Shown here in pieces: positions 25,401 through 37,837 of a stretch of DNA of 64,000 nt. Each line of letters starts with the position of its first letter. The first letter of the stretch is position 1. A model generated the notes under the pieces. The model did not search any database. It saw nothing but the letters and a program-made list of their open reading frames with translations, and was not told where the DNA came from. Position numbers and translations under genes: made by a program. Source of the stretch: Sinotaia quadrata. Lineage: Eukaryota > Mollusca > Gastropoda > Architaenioglossa > Viviparidae. The stretch covers positions 81,884,663 to 81,948,662 of the forward strand of contig CM054177.1 in NCBI GenBank assembly GCA_028829895.1. Reading direction: 5' to 3'.

Positions 25401-28400
25401 TTGAAAGCATTATCGGCGCGAAACGAACGTGTTATAGCAAATGAAACTTAAAAGAAAATATGTTGATAACTAGCTTACTAATTAAGTACGTTTTCATTCG
25501 ATGAAAATCATGCCAGTCGGTAGCTTTAAAATTCGTTGCCCAAACGACTGAGTTTTAAAGAGTGAAACAAATTTACTTCTCAAATGAGCATTTCCTCTTA
25601 CTAGGTAATGTAGATAGGTTTACTTCAGTTACTTGTATAGATGACCCTACATACCAATGACCTGGAAATATAGGTAGGTTTATTTCAGTTACTTGTGTAG
25701 ATGACCCTACATACCAATGACCTGGAAATATAGGTAGGTTTACTTCAGTTACTTGTGTAGATGACCCTACATACCAATGACCTGGAAATATAGGTAGGTT
25801 TACTTCAGTTGCTTGTGTAGATGACCCTACATACCAATGACCTGGAAATATAGGTAGGTTTACTTCAGTTATTTGTGTAGATGACCCTACATACCAATGA
25901 CCTGGAAATATAGGTAGGTTTACTTCAGTTACTTGTGTAGATGACCCTATATACCAATGACCTGGAAAGGCGTTATAGTACGGACGCAAAAGAATAGAGA
26001 AATGGAATATAAATTTTATCCTTTGCCAATTAACAATGATTTCTTGCAGAAAGAAGAACCATGTTCTTCTGTGTGATAGAAAAAGCTAGAAACTTTAATT
26101 ACTTAGCTTATAGTCATATACAAATATGATACACATTTATTTAGTTTTTTGGTATGACAGAAACAAGAAACAGACTTTAATTACTTAGTTTATAGTCATG
26201 AGAGAAATGTGTTATACATTTACTTAGTTTATTGGTATGACAGAAACAAGAAACAGACTTTAATTACTTAGTTTATAGTCATATACAAATATGTTACACA
26301 TTTACTTAGTTTATTGGTATGACAGAAACAAGAAACAGACTTTAATTACTTAGTTTATAGTCATATACAGATATGTTACACATTTACTTAGTTTATTGGT
26401 ATGACAGAAACAAGAAACAGACTTTAATTACTTAGTTTATAGTCATATACAAATATGTTACACATTTACTTAGTTTATTGGTATGACAGAAACAAGAAAC
26501 AGAATTTAATTACTTAGTTTATAGTCATGAGAGAAATGTGTTATACATTTACTTAGTTTATTGGTATGACAGAAACAAGATACAGACTTTAATTACTTAG
26601 TTTGTAGACGACAGAAACAATATACAAACTTTCATACTTAATTTGTAGATGACCAAAAACAAATTACAGTATGTCATTACTTAGCTTATAGCCCTGATAG
26701 ACTTAATTTATTGGTATTTCAGAAACAAGATACAGACTTTCATTACTTATTTTGTAGATGACCAAAATAAATTACAGTATGTAATTACTTAGCTTATAGC
26801 TATGATAGACTTAGTTTATTGGTATGTCAGTGTTACGTTTCCAGTATTTATTTAAAGACCCTGCTTAGAATAATTAAAAGACTTTAAATATAATTAACTC
26901 TTTCTCTCATATCCTATGCAGACTGGTTGCTCAATTTACTATTTGACTAATTAAAAGTGTGTCCTGTAGTTCAGACGACAAATTTACAAACTAATAAACT
27001 GCGAACTTTTAGCTAGATTTGAAAACAGTTAAATCCCTCTAAATTAATATGCACTCGTTATCAATCTTTCTGCTCATCCGCCCCCATTCAAATCTAAGAA
27101 TTAATCTAATTGGTCTATTGTGCATAGAAATCAACTACTAAGAGGTATTAACAAAGAAAATAAGATTTAATAAAGTTTAACAAATTAACAATAAATCGAA
27201 TGCGAACGTGAATAGTCTTTCACTCTATCTTTACGCGCATATGCCTGATTTTTGTCAATCTAAATTGCCAGAAAAGTGTTCCTTTGAGATCTGTACACTT
27301 GGTTTGCACTTAGCTCTATTCTTGTATCAATTTGGTCTCAACACTCAGTCATGCCGGTCCGTTCCCTCAGTCCCCCTTTAGCGACGCACGTGGTGCATAA
27401 GGAATGGTGTCCCCCTGTTAGTGGCTAGGAACTGGAATTTTAGCGGCATGGCCCTCAGAGTGGAATTCAACCAGCTTATACCAATAAGCTAATGCAGGTG
27501 AGGCATGGGTGAACATGAACCGACCTGTGGATGCAACGTGCTTGGATATAATTCTCAACCTAACACGTCCTATTTAGGCATGGCTCAGTTAAATGCGCTG
27601 AATCAAAGAGTTTTCGACCTCGCGTCGCTTACAATTAGATTTAGAAAAAATATAATCGTCTCACATGTGTTCCATTTAACAGTCATGACGTATGAAGCAA
27701 TAAAATAGATACAACGTTAAATTAATGTTCATACAAAGAGGTAATTCAAACCGACAGAGCGCTTCACAATTTACAATTAAAATTACAGGCAATAATTGAA
27801 TTACATGAAGAATTCATATCGAGCGCAGCATTCTGGCTCTTAGTGAATTAAAACAATATAAATTAAAGTACAGAAATGGAAAAATGGTTACAATAAATTT
27901 ATATCCCGTAACTTATAGGTTTTCAGCTATTTCTCTGAACCATGCTCAAGTGTATATGGAAATCATATAATACATAGCACAAATACATACTTAACAATAC
28001 ATAGGCAAATACTATTAAATAAATGATACCTTTTGAGAGAAGTCGAAGGGTACCTTGATTCTCTATGGCGTCGGCTGCCTCTCACGACCCGAGTAAGCTG
28101 ATGGAATTAGCTAAAATGTGCTCAAAGTGAGGGAGCGGAAGCGTGTGGGTACATATATAGAAAGGTATATTGCGTATCACGTGACTGTTCGCGAAGCATG
28201 TAGTTGGTTCGAGAACTGGACAATGGTCCTAAAGTTACATAACATCTTGACCTGTTCTAGAAGCGCCTAGAAAAAGGAAGCTTTGAACAAAGGAGTCAAG
28301 GGTTTCAAATATTCGAATTTGAAGTAAACAAGGCTAAGTGGGTCACGAAGTCGGACAATTTTATCAGACTGTGACAGTCAGAAACAAGATACAGATTTTC

Positions 28401-31110
28401 ATTACTTAGTTTATAGACAACAGCAACAAGATACAGATTTTCATTACTTAGTTTGTAGACGACAGAAACAAGATAGAGATTTTCATTACTTAATTTTATA
28501 TGTGTTCAGAAAAAAGCTGCAGATTTGAACTATTTAGTTTGTAGGTAAGACAGAACTATATAACAGTTAATGAAGAAATAATTTGCAAAGACTGTAATGA
28601 TTGAGGTATTATTATTATTATTATGAAACAAAGTTATCTTTGAAAACAAGTGGTATTTTTGAGAGAAACCTCACGATTTGTAAGCTTTAAAAATGGCAAA
28701 GGAACGTTCTATAAAATTAATTTCCCCACTCTACGATCTAATTACAATATTATATTTAATTTGCAAGTAGTTCCATTTACAAAAGAAAAAGATTTGCCGA
28801 AATATGTGTTTTAATCATCAAAGTATTAGTACTGAAGCAAATAGAAAGGGCAGTTCTAGACTACGGCTTGTATTGTATGTATTTGTATAATTGAAAAGTG
28901 TTTTGTAATAAAACTGTAATCAATACAGATAATAAAATACCTCTTCATACACTATAGGTGATAAGTACGTTGTAATAAAAAATTGTAATCAATCCAGATA
29001 AAATAACACCTCTTCATATAATTATTTATAAAAAGCTTAAGATAAGGCGCAATGGTGTTCTAAAAGACATCACACATTTTTCTGTGGCTACTCAAGTATA
29101 ACCGATAAGTGGGTCTTCAGATAAGTTAAGTGTATTTAGTGGTGGTGAGAGCGGGGGGGGGGGTGTTGAGGGGTTCTTGAACTCCTAGGAGCCTTAGCTA
29201 GGAAAAAAACAGTCGTATATAGAGCGAGACTCGGTTTGAACACGGTGTCCGAAACTACGTGAACCTGCTTTCGAGTAGCCATTATACTTGACCTTGATCG
29301 GTTTGGTAAGAAGAAGTAGCCCTCACGGTAGTCTGGTATGTTATTATCATGAGACTGTTGACTGGACGATTGCTATTTTCATTGTTTTCTGTCTTTGTTT
29401 CCTCCCCTCCAGGACCACATCTATATATGGTCAATAAAGGCGAGAACTTCTATGTTTCTGGATCCAGGCTGACGGTGTCAGACGGTGCGCTGCAAATTCT
29501 ACAGCCGGCAAATTTCTTCATTTCCGCTGACGTAATACTCAACTCTGTCAACTCGCAAAGTACGACAACTGCCGAGAGAGGGCCGACCACTGTCGTCGTC
29601 TGCTTGACTCTCGGTATGGATGAAGTTAATGAGTGCTGCTCCTGAGAATAGTAAACTTAAGCTCTCTGCCCTCAATTTTTGTGACTGAGATTTGTATGCC
29701 AAGGCCGAAAGATCAGTGTGTGTGTGTGTGTGTGTACTGTAAATGAGTGGTGTGTACTGGTCAATCGAATATTGACACAATATCAAGATTCACTGTCGGA
29801 TTATGCGTCTTGGCTTTTATCCACTATGGCATGTTCTCTACACCAGTGGTTCCAAACCTTTTTACATCTAAGGACCACTGATTGGTGATCAGAAACTGAA
29901 AACAGTTAATAAATTCAAGTACTTAGTAGCCATCGTGAAAGACGAGGGGTAAAATCAGAAATACTGTCCAGGATTGCGCTGAAAATAATAGTAATGGCAA
30001 GGCTGAAGACAATTTGGAAAGACAGCTCAAAGATCAGACTGATGCGCTCCTTGGTTGTATCTATGTTCTTATATGTATGTGAGTCATGGACCCTCACAAT
30101 GGATCTCGAAAAGAGGATACAAGCTACTGAAATGAGATGCTTTCGAAGGTTGCTTGGCATTTCGTATAGAGATGACGTCACGAATGACGAAGTGAGAAAC
30201 AGAATTAGACTTGCCATTAGGCCCGTGAAGAGCTTCTGGCCTTTGTGAAAAAACGCAAAATGAAATGGTATGGGCGTGTTACACGATCAACAGGGCTTGC
30301 CAAGACAATCTTGCAAGGTACTGTGCAAGGAGGGCGAAGGAGAGGAAGAGAGAGGGAAAAATGAGAGGATAACATCTCAGAGTGGACAGGACTGAAGCTG
30401 AGCAATATAGAAGATTATTTATCAGAGAACAGAATGGAATGGAGGAAGCTGGTTGTCAGGTCATCAGTGGTACCCCAACGGTCGGCAAGACTACGGGATA
30501 GATAGATAGATACATTCTGGATAACGTATTTCGGACCACAGGCTGGGAACCACTCCTCTACACAATAGTACACGAACACGAAAGAGACTAACCATATGAA
30601 ACACAAAGCTATACCATTCTCACACTCCTTTCACCACTTCACACACTTAATCTTCACAGATGTTTGACACAATTTTCTCAATCACGAGGTCACGCAAACG
30701 CACAAACACGCACGCACGCACACGTGCAAGGCCGAAAATCAGTACTTATGTTTCTGTCAAATGTCGCATCCATATATTGATCTTTTTCAGCTAGGCCAAT
30801 GCACACGCAGACATCTACCCACGCACAAAGGCGTAGTCCAGAATCCATAACACCCACATATTATTCAAGTTGCTCATTGTTGTAATCAGGGGGTGGGAAA
30901 AAGAGTAATCATTTTAAGTGGGATCCATTGCCAGTCTTAAATGTACATCACATGTGTATGACTGTTTAACTGCCGAAAAAAAATGATCCGCCTCTTTTCG
31001 ACCTCAAAAACATCCGCCTTACCGAAAACAGTTATGTATAATTTGCTGCATCTGTCTGCAGTTATACGTGTTTGTGTGTGTGTGTGTTTGCTTGTGTGCG
31101 TGAGCATGTT

Positions 31111-31146
<36 letters not shown>

Positions 31147-32981
31147 TGCGCGCGAGAAAAATGCACGAAATCAGCTAAATTAACTTTATAACTTTCTCAC
31201 AACTCTAATTTTTACAGATACAGCAAAGTAGACATATATATGGTGAGTGGATGTTTTGTGTTTATGTGTGTGGGTGTAGAGCACTATACAAAGACATTAT
31301 TACGTCATTAAGTTTTTCATCCTTCAATACTTAAGTTATACGTTGGGAACGTTATGCAAAAGGATACTAATATATACTAAATATTATCAGAACTTAGGCA
31401 GAGATACCTATTAGTATATATTAGTATCCTTTTGCATAATGCTCTCATTATAATCATGGTACTAATATATACTAAATATTATCAGAACTTAGGCAGAGAT
31501 ACCTATTAGTATATATTAGTATCCTTTTGCATAATGCTCTCATTATAATCATGATACTAATATATACTAAATATTATCAGAACTTAGGCAGAGATACCTA
31601 TTAGTATATATTAGTATCCTTTTGCATAATGCTCTCATTATAATCATGATACTAATATATACTAAATATTATCAGAACTTAGGCAGAGATACCTATTAGT
31701 ATATATTAGTATCCTTTTGCATAATGCTCTCATTATAATCATGATACTAATATATACTAAATATTATCAGAGCTTAGGCAGAGATACCTATTAGTATATA
31801 TTAGTATCCTTTTGCATAATGCTCTCATTATAATCATGATACTATTATATACTAATTGTGATTATAACTTAAACAAGGATACCTAATGATTATAAAGAGA
31901 GCAATATGCAAGGAGTCAATGCTGACTACATATAATAAGGTTATTAGGCTTAGGTGCCTACCAAGTATGTTCAGTCATATTTTTAAAGCAAAAATACGTA
32001 ATAATTACATTGATAGACAGGAACCGCCAAAACATAATATTATATAATACCCGAACTTCAACTGAGACTCGTCTGTTCATGTCAATAAAAAGACAGGTTA
32101 TTTTTTTTTCATAATTACAACATCATCATTAATTTCAATGTTGGTTACATCTTTTACACTCATTTTCCAGTGCAGAGCTGAGACTATAGTTAGTGTAAGT
32201 TTTTATCAATTCATTTACCTTGAGATTGACCTTGATATTATCCATAAGTGCTAGATTGGTCATCAGAACACAAACACACAATTCCAAACCAGTGTCCTAC
32301 CACTCAGCGAGTCGAAACAGTTGTTTGCACTAATCTCAATTGCCACTTTGTTCCTAAGTCTTTGATGATCTTTAACACTGCTTGCACATGGCGTGAAGAT
32401 TTGTTGTTTTTATTATTTTGTAAAATGTTAATGTTGGTATCAGTCTGTGGGTTTTTTCTGTCAGAATGAAATAATCTCAATCGTGTTTTAGTTACATCAT
32501 TAGATTAGTACCGCTCTCAGTGACGTGTATTGAGTTACATCATTAGATTAGTACAGCTCTCAGTGACGTGTATTGAGTTACATCATTAGATTAGTACCGC
32601 TCTCAGTGACGTGTATTGAGTTACATCATTAGATTAGTACCGCTCTCAGTGACGTGTATTGAGTTAAATGCTGTGTATTAATTGTATAAAATAATGCAAC
32701 ATCACTTTGTGTGTCATCTTTATTATTATTTTTTAATTATTTCGATTTCTGTATTAGTTGCAGAGAGAAGACCGAAAAATACTATCAGCTGCTCGACGAC
32801 ATATCTACGCGAGAGGGATCAGCAGCTAGCGCGAGTCTGGACCCTTTTAAAAGCGGAAGCTAATGACCGGATATACGTCAACGTATCATGGCCGAAGTTC
32901 GTCATCAGTGACAATAAAGACAGTCAGCAGAGCGTGTTTACAGCTTTTGAAATAGGCAGTGCGGACAAGCAGCACGTTTAG
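17188..32981 (+). CDS. TNF superfamily ligand, four coding exons, 270 aa
   Basis: Type II membrane ligand predicted to trimerise and bind a TNF receptor. Join 17188-17499, 21197-21278, 29413-29613, 32764-32981. Phases agree (0, 1, 1) and all introns are GT..AG. Residues 1-47 are cytoplasmic (Cys/Arg-rich CQRRHKCRSC near 21-30), about 48-65 a membrane helix (FSLVLLIVLTSAATNFVY), and 66-131 a stalk with N-glycosylation site N76. The TNF homology domain covers about 115-265. It shows LTVSDG...FFISADVIL (like the family's L..P..G.Y.I.S.V), Cys195 and Cys208 placed like the TNF disulphide pair, YL......VWTLLKAEANDRIYVNVS (like YLGG.F.L..GD.I.V.VS), and the terminal strand SVFTAFEI (like FFG.F.L). 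The start is the first in-frame ATG, in good context (AAAATGG). Subfamily is undetermined; vertebrate-type names should not be transferred. Confidence 0.8.
19006..19053. repeat. (AC)n microsatellite
   Basis: Nearly pure AC dinucleotide run of about 47 bp. Confidence 0.97.
19308..19398. repeat. (GT)n microsatellite, about 90 bp
   Basis: Pure GT run of about 45 repeats inside intron 1 of the TNF ligand gene. Confidence 0.97.
19480..19893. repeat. 56-bp tandem array, about 7 units
   Basis: Uniform units containing ACACCATTAGAAAAAATAAA and CACAGTTTAATTAGAGACC. Units alternate between a GGCAT and a GGCGT start and between AAAAGC and AAAAAC, suggesting amplification in multi-unit blocks. One further partial unit lies at 19979-20022, separated by a GC-rich insert. 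Confidence 0.95.
20109..20640 (-). pseudogene. non-LTR retrotransposon reverse transcriptase fragment
   Basis: Read on the minus strand, about 20520 to 20360 encodes VNWKAPG...FWLKHLTSLHGR...LPAWM. After a frameshift near 20345 it continues as KDSEKGTAPNNYRPITSL...GSRGAKDQ. These match the reverse-transcriptase core of invertebrate LINE polyproteins (WKAPGPDG, NYRPI.CL and the RG.KDQ region). Weak traces continue to about 20640. It ends in an ATT/AAT simple repeat; the catalytic FADD-type segment is absent, so it is truncated and dead. Antisense in intron 1 of the TNF ligand gene. Clade not determined. Confidence 0.85.
21197..21278 (+). CDS. TNF ligand exon 2: stalk and first domain strand
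   Basis: Codes for residues 105-131 plus the first base of codon 132. Acceptor TTTTGTTTTCAG and donor AAAAAG|GTGGGT. RLSAARLLLEFRG may be the first beta strand of the TNF domain. The donor at 21279 is preferred over GTAGGT at 21283 because only the former keeps the frame with exon 3. Confidence 0.75.
22121..22268. repeat. ~85-bp direct repeat, two copies
   Basis: ACATATAGACAATCTTCACA and flanking sequence occur twice, the copies starting near 22121 and 22206. Confidence 0.8.
22436..22605. repeat. ~32-bp degenerate tandem array, 4-5 units
   Basis: Units of AGTCATGACTGTTTCCCTTC followed by TACTCAACTCTA, with several substitutions between units. Confidence 0.75.
23030..23512. repeat. ~27-31 bp degenerate tandem array
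   Basis: About 14-15 units built on TTCTGTCCAGTTATCTAATA and GGTTTTTATCTGAC, with variable spacing. A different degenerate repeat around CATTCATTCTGGACTTACAG follows at about 23560-23720. Confidence 0.8.
24160..24805. repeat. degenerate ancestral repeat zone
   Basis: Irregularly spaced, diverged copies of GACAGAAACAAGCTAAAGAC followed by TTTAA(T), for example near 24169, 24255, 24637, 24708 and 24771. They resemble the unit of the neighbouring 47-bp and 82-bp arrays. Confidence 0.65.
24810..25400. repeat. 47-bp tandem array, about 12 units
   Basis: Units of GACTTTATTTACTTAATATT, GTCTAAGTACGATAAAAACA and AGCTACA. The first four units are a subtype (GTTGTGTAGGCGTGACAAAA and ATCTACC), the later ones another, so two block amplifications are likely. 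Confidence 0.95.
25605..25970. repeat. 60-bp tandem array, 6 units
   Basis: Near-identical 60-bp units holding AGGTTTACTTCAGTTACTTG and GATGACCCTACATACCAATG. A minus-strand frame stays open with a 20-residue repeat because 60 is divisible by three. There is no other sign of coding. Confidence 0.95.
26065..26830. repeat. 82-bp tandem array, about 6 units plus degenerate tail
   Basis: Units of GTTTATTGGTATGACAGAAA, CAAGAAACAGACTTTAATTA, CTTAGTTTATAGTCATATAC and a TTACACATTTACTTA end. After 26600 the units become shorter and diverged. The core GACAGAAACAAG..ACAGACTTTAATTACTTA links this to the 47-bp array. Confidence 0.9.
28370..28560. repeat. outlying copies of the same repeat core
   Basis: Four or five units around AGAAACAAGATACAGATTTT followed by CATTACTTAGTTT. 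They are separated from the main arrays by ~1.5 kb of unique sequence. Confidence 0.75.
28895..29020. repeat. ~65-bp direct repeat, two copies
   Basis: TAATAAAACTGTAATCAATA and a following ATAAAATA.CACCTCTTCATA occur near 28908 and again near 28974. Confidence 0.7.
29413..29613 (+). CDS. TNF ligand exon 3: first half of the TNF homology domain
   Basis: Completes codon 132 (G|GA) and codes for residues 133-198 plus one base of codon 199. Acceptor TTTCCTCCCCTCCAG, donor CTCG|GTATGG. The key segment is RLTVSDGALQILQPANFFIS, matching the C/D strand region of TNF ligands. Cys195 lies in a hydrophobic strand (TTVVVCLTL). Confidence 0.78.
29836..30563. mobile_element. hAT-like element with 8-bp target site duplication
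   Basis: The left end at 29844 reads CAGTGGTTCCAAACCTTTTT. The right end, reverse-complemented from 30555, reads GAGTGGTTCCCAGCCTGTGG. Both go on to a GGACCAC/GGTCCG motif, the usual hAT-type terminal inverted repeat. They are flanked by the perfect 8-bp direct repeat CTCTACAC (29836-29843 and 30556-30563), the length made by hAT transposases. Only ~50 bp of hAT sequence remains on each side; the interior is a non-LTR retrotransposon fragment. Confidence 0.8.
29899..30512 (+). pseudogene. non-LTR retrotransposon 3' end, nested in the hAT element
   Basis: Decayed C-terminal part of a LINE polyprotein. KFKYLVAIVKDEG is followed by a stop. Then come MARLKTIWKD, SKIRLMRSLV, LYVCESWTL, EKRIQATEMRCFRRLLGISY and, after a frameshift near 30235, VKKRKMKWYGRVTRSTGLAK and TILQGTVQGGRRRGRE. 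Next is a TGA (30360-30362) where the family has Trp, then EDNISEWTGLK and ENRMEWRKLVVRSSVVPQR. It ends in a (GATA)n tail at 30497-30511. The 5' part is missing, as usual for 5'-truncated LINE copies. Clade not determined; possibly the same family as the fragment at 20109-20640. Confidence 0.88.
31352..31439. repeat. 88-bp perfect inverted repeat (founder hairpin)
   Basis: Arms 31352-31380 and 31411-31439 are perfect reverse complements over 29 bp (beginning TTATGCAAAAGGATACTAAT), with a 30-nt loop. It is the first member of the 95-bp array. It resembles a miniature inverted-repeat element or a long RNA hairpin. Confidence 0.9.
31352..31850. repeat. 95-bp tandem array of hairpin units, about 5 units
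   Basis: Near-identical units. Each contains GATACTAATATATACTAA, a ~28-nt loop with GAACTTAGGCAGAGATACC, the reverse complement TTAGTATATATTAGTATC and a spacer CCTTTTGCATAATGCTCTC. Every unit can therefore fold into an 18-bp stem. A diverged unit follows at 31838-31920. Located in intron 3 of the TNF ligand gene. Confidence 0.95.
32488..32665. repeat. 43-bp tandem array, 4 units
   Basis: Near-identical units of GTTACATCATTAGATTAGTA and CCGCTCTCAGTGACGTGTAT. The array ends about 100 bp before the exon 4 acceptor of the TNF ligand gene. Confidence 0.95.
32764..32981 (+). CDS. TNF ligand exon 4: C-terminal half of the TNF domain
   Basis: Completes codon 199 and codes for residues 200-270, ending in TAG at 32979-32981. 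Acceptor GTATTAGTTGCAG. It contains Cys208, the LKAEANDRIYVNVSWPKFVI segment (family pattern L..GD.I.V.V), a possible N-glycosylation site at N238 (NVS) and the last strand SVFTAFEI. Nine residues (GSADKQHV and the preceding I) follow the strand, a short C-terminal extension. Confidence 0.8.
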
Positions 32982-33214
32982 CCTGAGTGCAATGCTTGCG
33001 CAAAGTGTTGAGTTCTCGTGCAGGGTTCAGACAGCATGCGAGTGTGTCATAGTGTGTCATTTAAAAATGCGCCATTTGCTCAAGCCGTGCCATCAATCTG
33101 GAGTGCCGAGTTCCAGTCTCGTTGTGGTACTGACAAAGACTATTAGAAAACTGTGATAATATAGTGACCGGACTAGCAAGGGGGGCTATTGAGTATTCGT
33201 TCTACTTCCTTCTG

Positions 33215-33232
33215 ATTATTTATTTATTTTTA
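33215..33232 (+). promoter_or_regulatory. AU-rich element in TNF ligand 3' UTR
   Basis: GATTATTTATTTATTTTTAT, about 235 nt after the stop, contains overlapping ATTTA pentamers and a match to the nonamer TTATTTA(T/A)(T/A). Such elements destabilise cytokine mRNAs, classically vertebrate TNF. The sequence background is A+T-rich, so chance is possible. Confidence 0.45.
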
Positions 33233-33993
33233 TTTTTTTTTTTGTATTGTACGAGACCATATTTCAAGAGGACAATATAGCAAATCGTCAAATCACCAGT
33301 TGCTGGTGTCTAGCATTCCATTCGTCCGATAAAAAAGAAATCAACATTGTCTTACATCAGTTTGGGGGAGATGTGGATTATTCAGAACAGTTGTAACCTA
33401 CTTTATTTTATTTTAAAATATCTGAATTGCGTCTCCCGAACTGCACTGAAATCACCTGCCAAATATGTAAGAAAAGAGAACATTAACTATCAAAGCATTG
33501 CCGTCTTTCACAGTTTTTAATTGTTCTGTGTTCACGGGGACCGCTGCCCAGGTTTATCTCATGTGCTGACCAAAAAAGAAAGGTTTCGTGGGTTTTTTTG
33601 GTTGTTTTTTTGTTGTCGTAAGATTAATTTGTTGTGAAACAAATCCACAGCACAATCTTGAGTTATTGACTAATGGCTCTTGAACAATTGCCGGTCTTAA
33701 GTTGTTGGGATTTTTTTTTTTTTTTACATATATTAATTTATTAACTTAAATTATTTTTCATATCATTGTCAATCATTTCTAGGGCTTCGAAATCCAGAGA
33801 ATTGAGTGCCTTCAATTTTGTGTCTAGAATTGCTTAAAACCTGCCCGAACTACACTCCCCCCCCCCCGCCCTACACACAAATGCACAACCTTATTTTTTC
33901 TATTCGGTCACTGTCAATGTCTTGTTCAGCTTACAGTGCGATCATTATTTTACGTGTGAACGTTCTCAAGGTGAAGGTCGTGTAAAGGTTGAA

Positions 33994-33999
33994 AATAAA
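33994..33999 (+). terminator. candidate poly(A) signal, TNF ligand
   Basis: First AATAAA found downstream of the TNF ligand stop codon, giving a ~1-kb 3' UTR. No supporting downstream element was confirmed. Confidence 0.3.
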
Positions 34000-34497
34000 A
34001 ACATGGAAGCTAATGAACACCTCGATCTTTAATCTGAAGATGGCTACTTATCAGGAGGCCAAATCGGTTATCATGTCAGTGTAATTTGTTTGTATTTTAA
34101 GAATGACCGAGTTTTCTTTACAGTTATTATAGCTGATTTTAAAAAGAAAAAATAATTTGATTTGGACCAGTATCTCCAAATTTGCACAAGCTAATTTCTT
34201 ATCAGTTTTATGGCAGTTACGTCCCCTGAAGTGAAACGCGTACAGACCCCCCCTCCCCTTTTTATTTTATTTTTTTGTTGTTGTTGCATCCCTGCTGGCA
34301 GTCTTCTTTGTGTGCATCTTACCATGGCAACCATGAAACACTAGAATAATTCTGATTTGCTAACAAGTGAAAGAAAACTAAAAGGTATAACATATTGCAA
34401 TTCTTTTGTATATGTTTTTGTAAGTTTGCTAATGTTTAGATCTCAGAAACCACGTCGAATCGTACACACACACACTGATGAAAAAAATTCAAAAATC

Positions 34498-34709
34498 AAT
34501 TTGCTTCCATTATAACCACCGACGGAGGGTGTTGGGGGTGTGCGCCAAACTGGTGCGACCTTTTTCACCCCCTTCCGCCAGCCCTCTGCCCCCCCCCCCT
34601 CGGAAAGCAATGTGAGGCTGTCCCACTGGGGCACTTCAAATGAGAGAACGTCTGATGACGATCAATGCAAGCTCCAATGGTGACGTAAAATTGCTATCGA
34701 ACACACACA

Positions 34710-34753
<44 letters not shown>

Positions 34754-34915
34754 TTGCTTCCTCACCCACGGAGAGCGTTTGAGGGTGCGCGTCAAACTGG
34801 GGTCCCACTGGGGCACTCCAGATCAGAGAACGTCTGATGATGAAATGATCAACCCAAATTCCAGTGGTGACGTAAAACTGCTCTCGACCACCTAACCCCC
34901 CCCCCCAGTTTGCCT
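34498..34915. repeat. ~190-240 bp degenerate duplication around a CA run
   Basis: The block TTTGCTTCC...CACGGAG...GTGCGCCAAACTGG...CCCACTGGGGCACTTCAAAT...GAGAACGTCTGATGA...GTGACGTAAAAT occurs about two and a half times. A (CA)n run (34702-34750) and poly-C tracts sit between copies. It is GC-richer than its surroundings. No coding frame spans the copies. Confidence 0.7.

Positions 34916-37837
<2,922 letters not shown>

Larger units (their letters stand above)
21279..29412 (+). other. TNF ligand intron 2
   Basis: An 8.1-kb intron, largely built of tandem and degenerate repeats between 22.1 and 28.6 kb (listed separately). The stretch 26830-28370 is mostly unique A+T-rich sequence with a GC-richer patch near 27340-27480 in which I recognise nothing. 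A poly-G run (about 29153-29162) lies near the 3' end. Confidence 0.6.
29614..32763 (+). other. TNF ligand intron 3
   Basis: A 3.15-kb intron containing the nested hAT/LINE insertion, GT-rich simple repeats (about 29718-29736 and 31074-31145), the 95-bp hairpin array and a 43-bp array ending shortly before the acceptor. Confidence 0.65.
32982..34000 (+). other. probable 3' untranslated region of the TNF ligand
   Basis: About 1 kb follows the stop codon before the first AATAAA that I see (33994-33999). It holds an AU-rich element near 33215, poly-T tracts and a poly-C run near 33860. The true 3' end is unknown and could use a variant signal. Confidence 0.35.

Noticed and set aside
30983..31183. 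Open frame ending in a Cys/Val-rich run
   Set aside because: Runs through a GT microsatellite; the rest has no recognisable feature.
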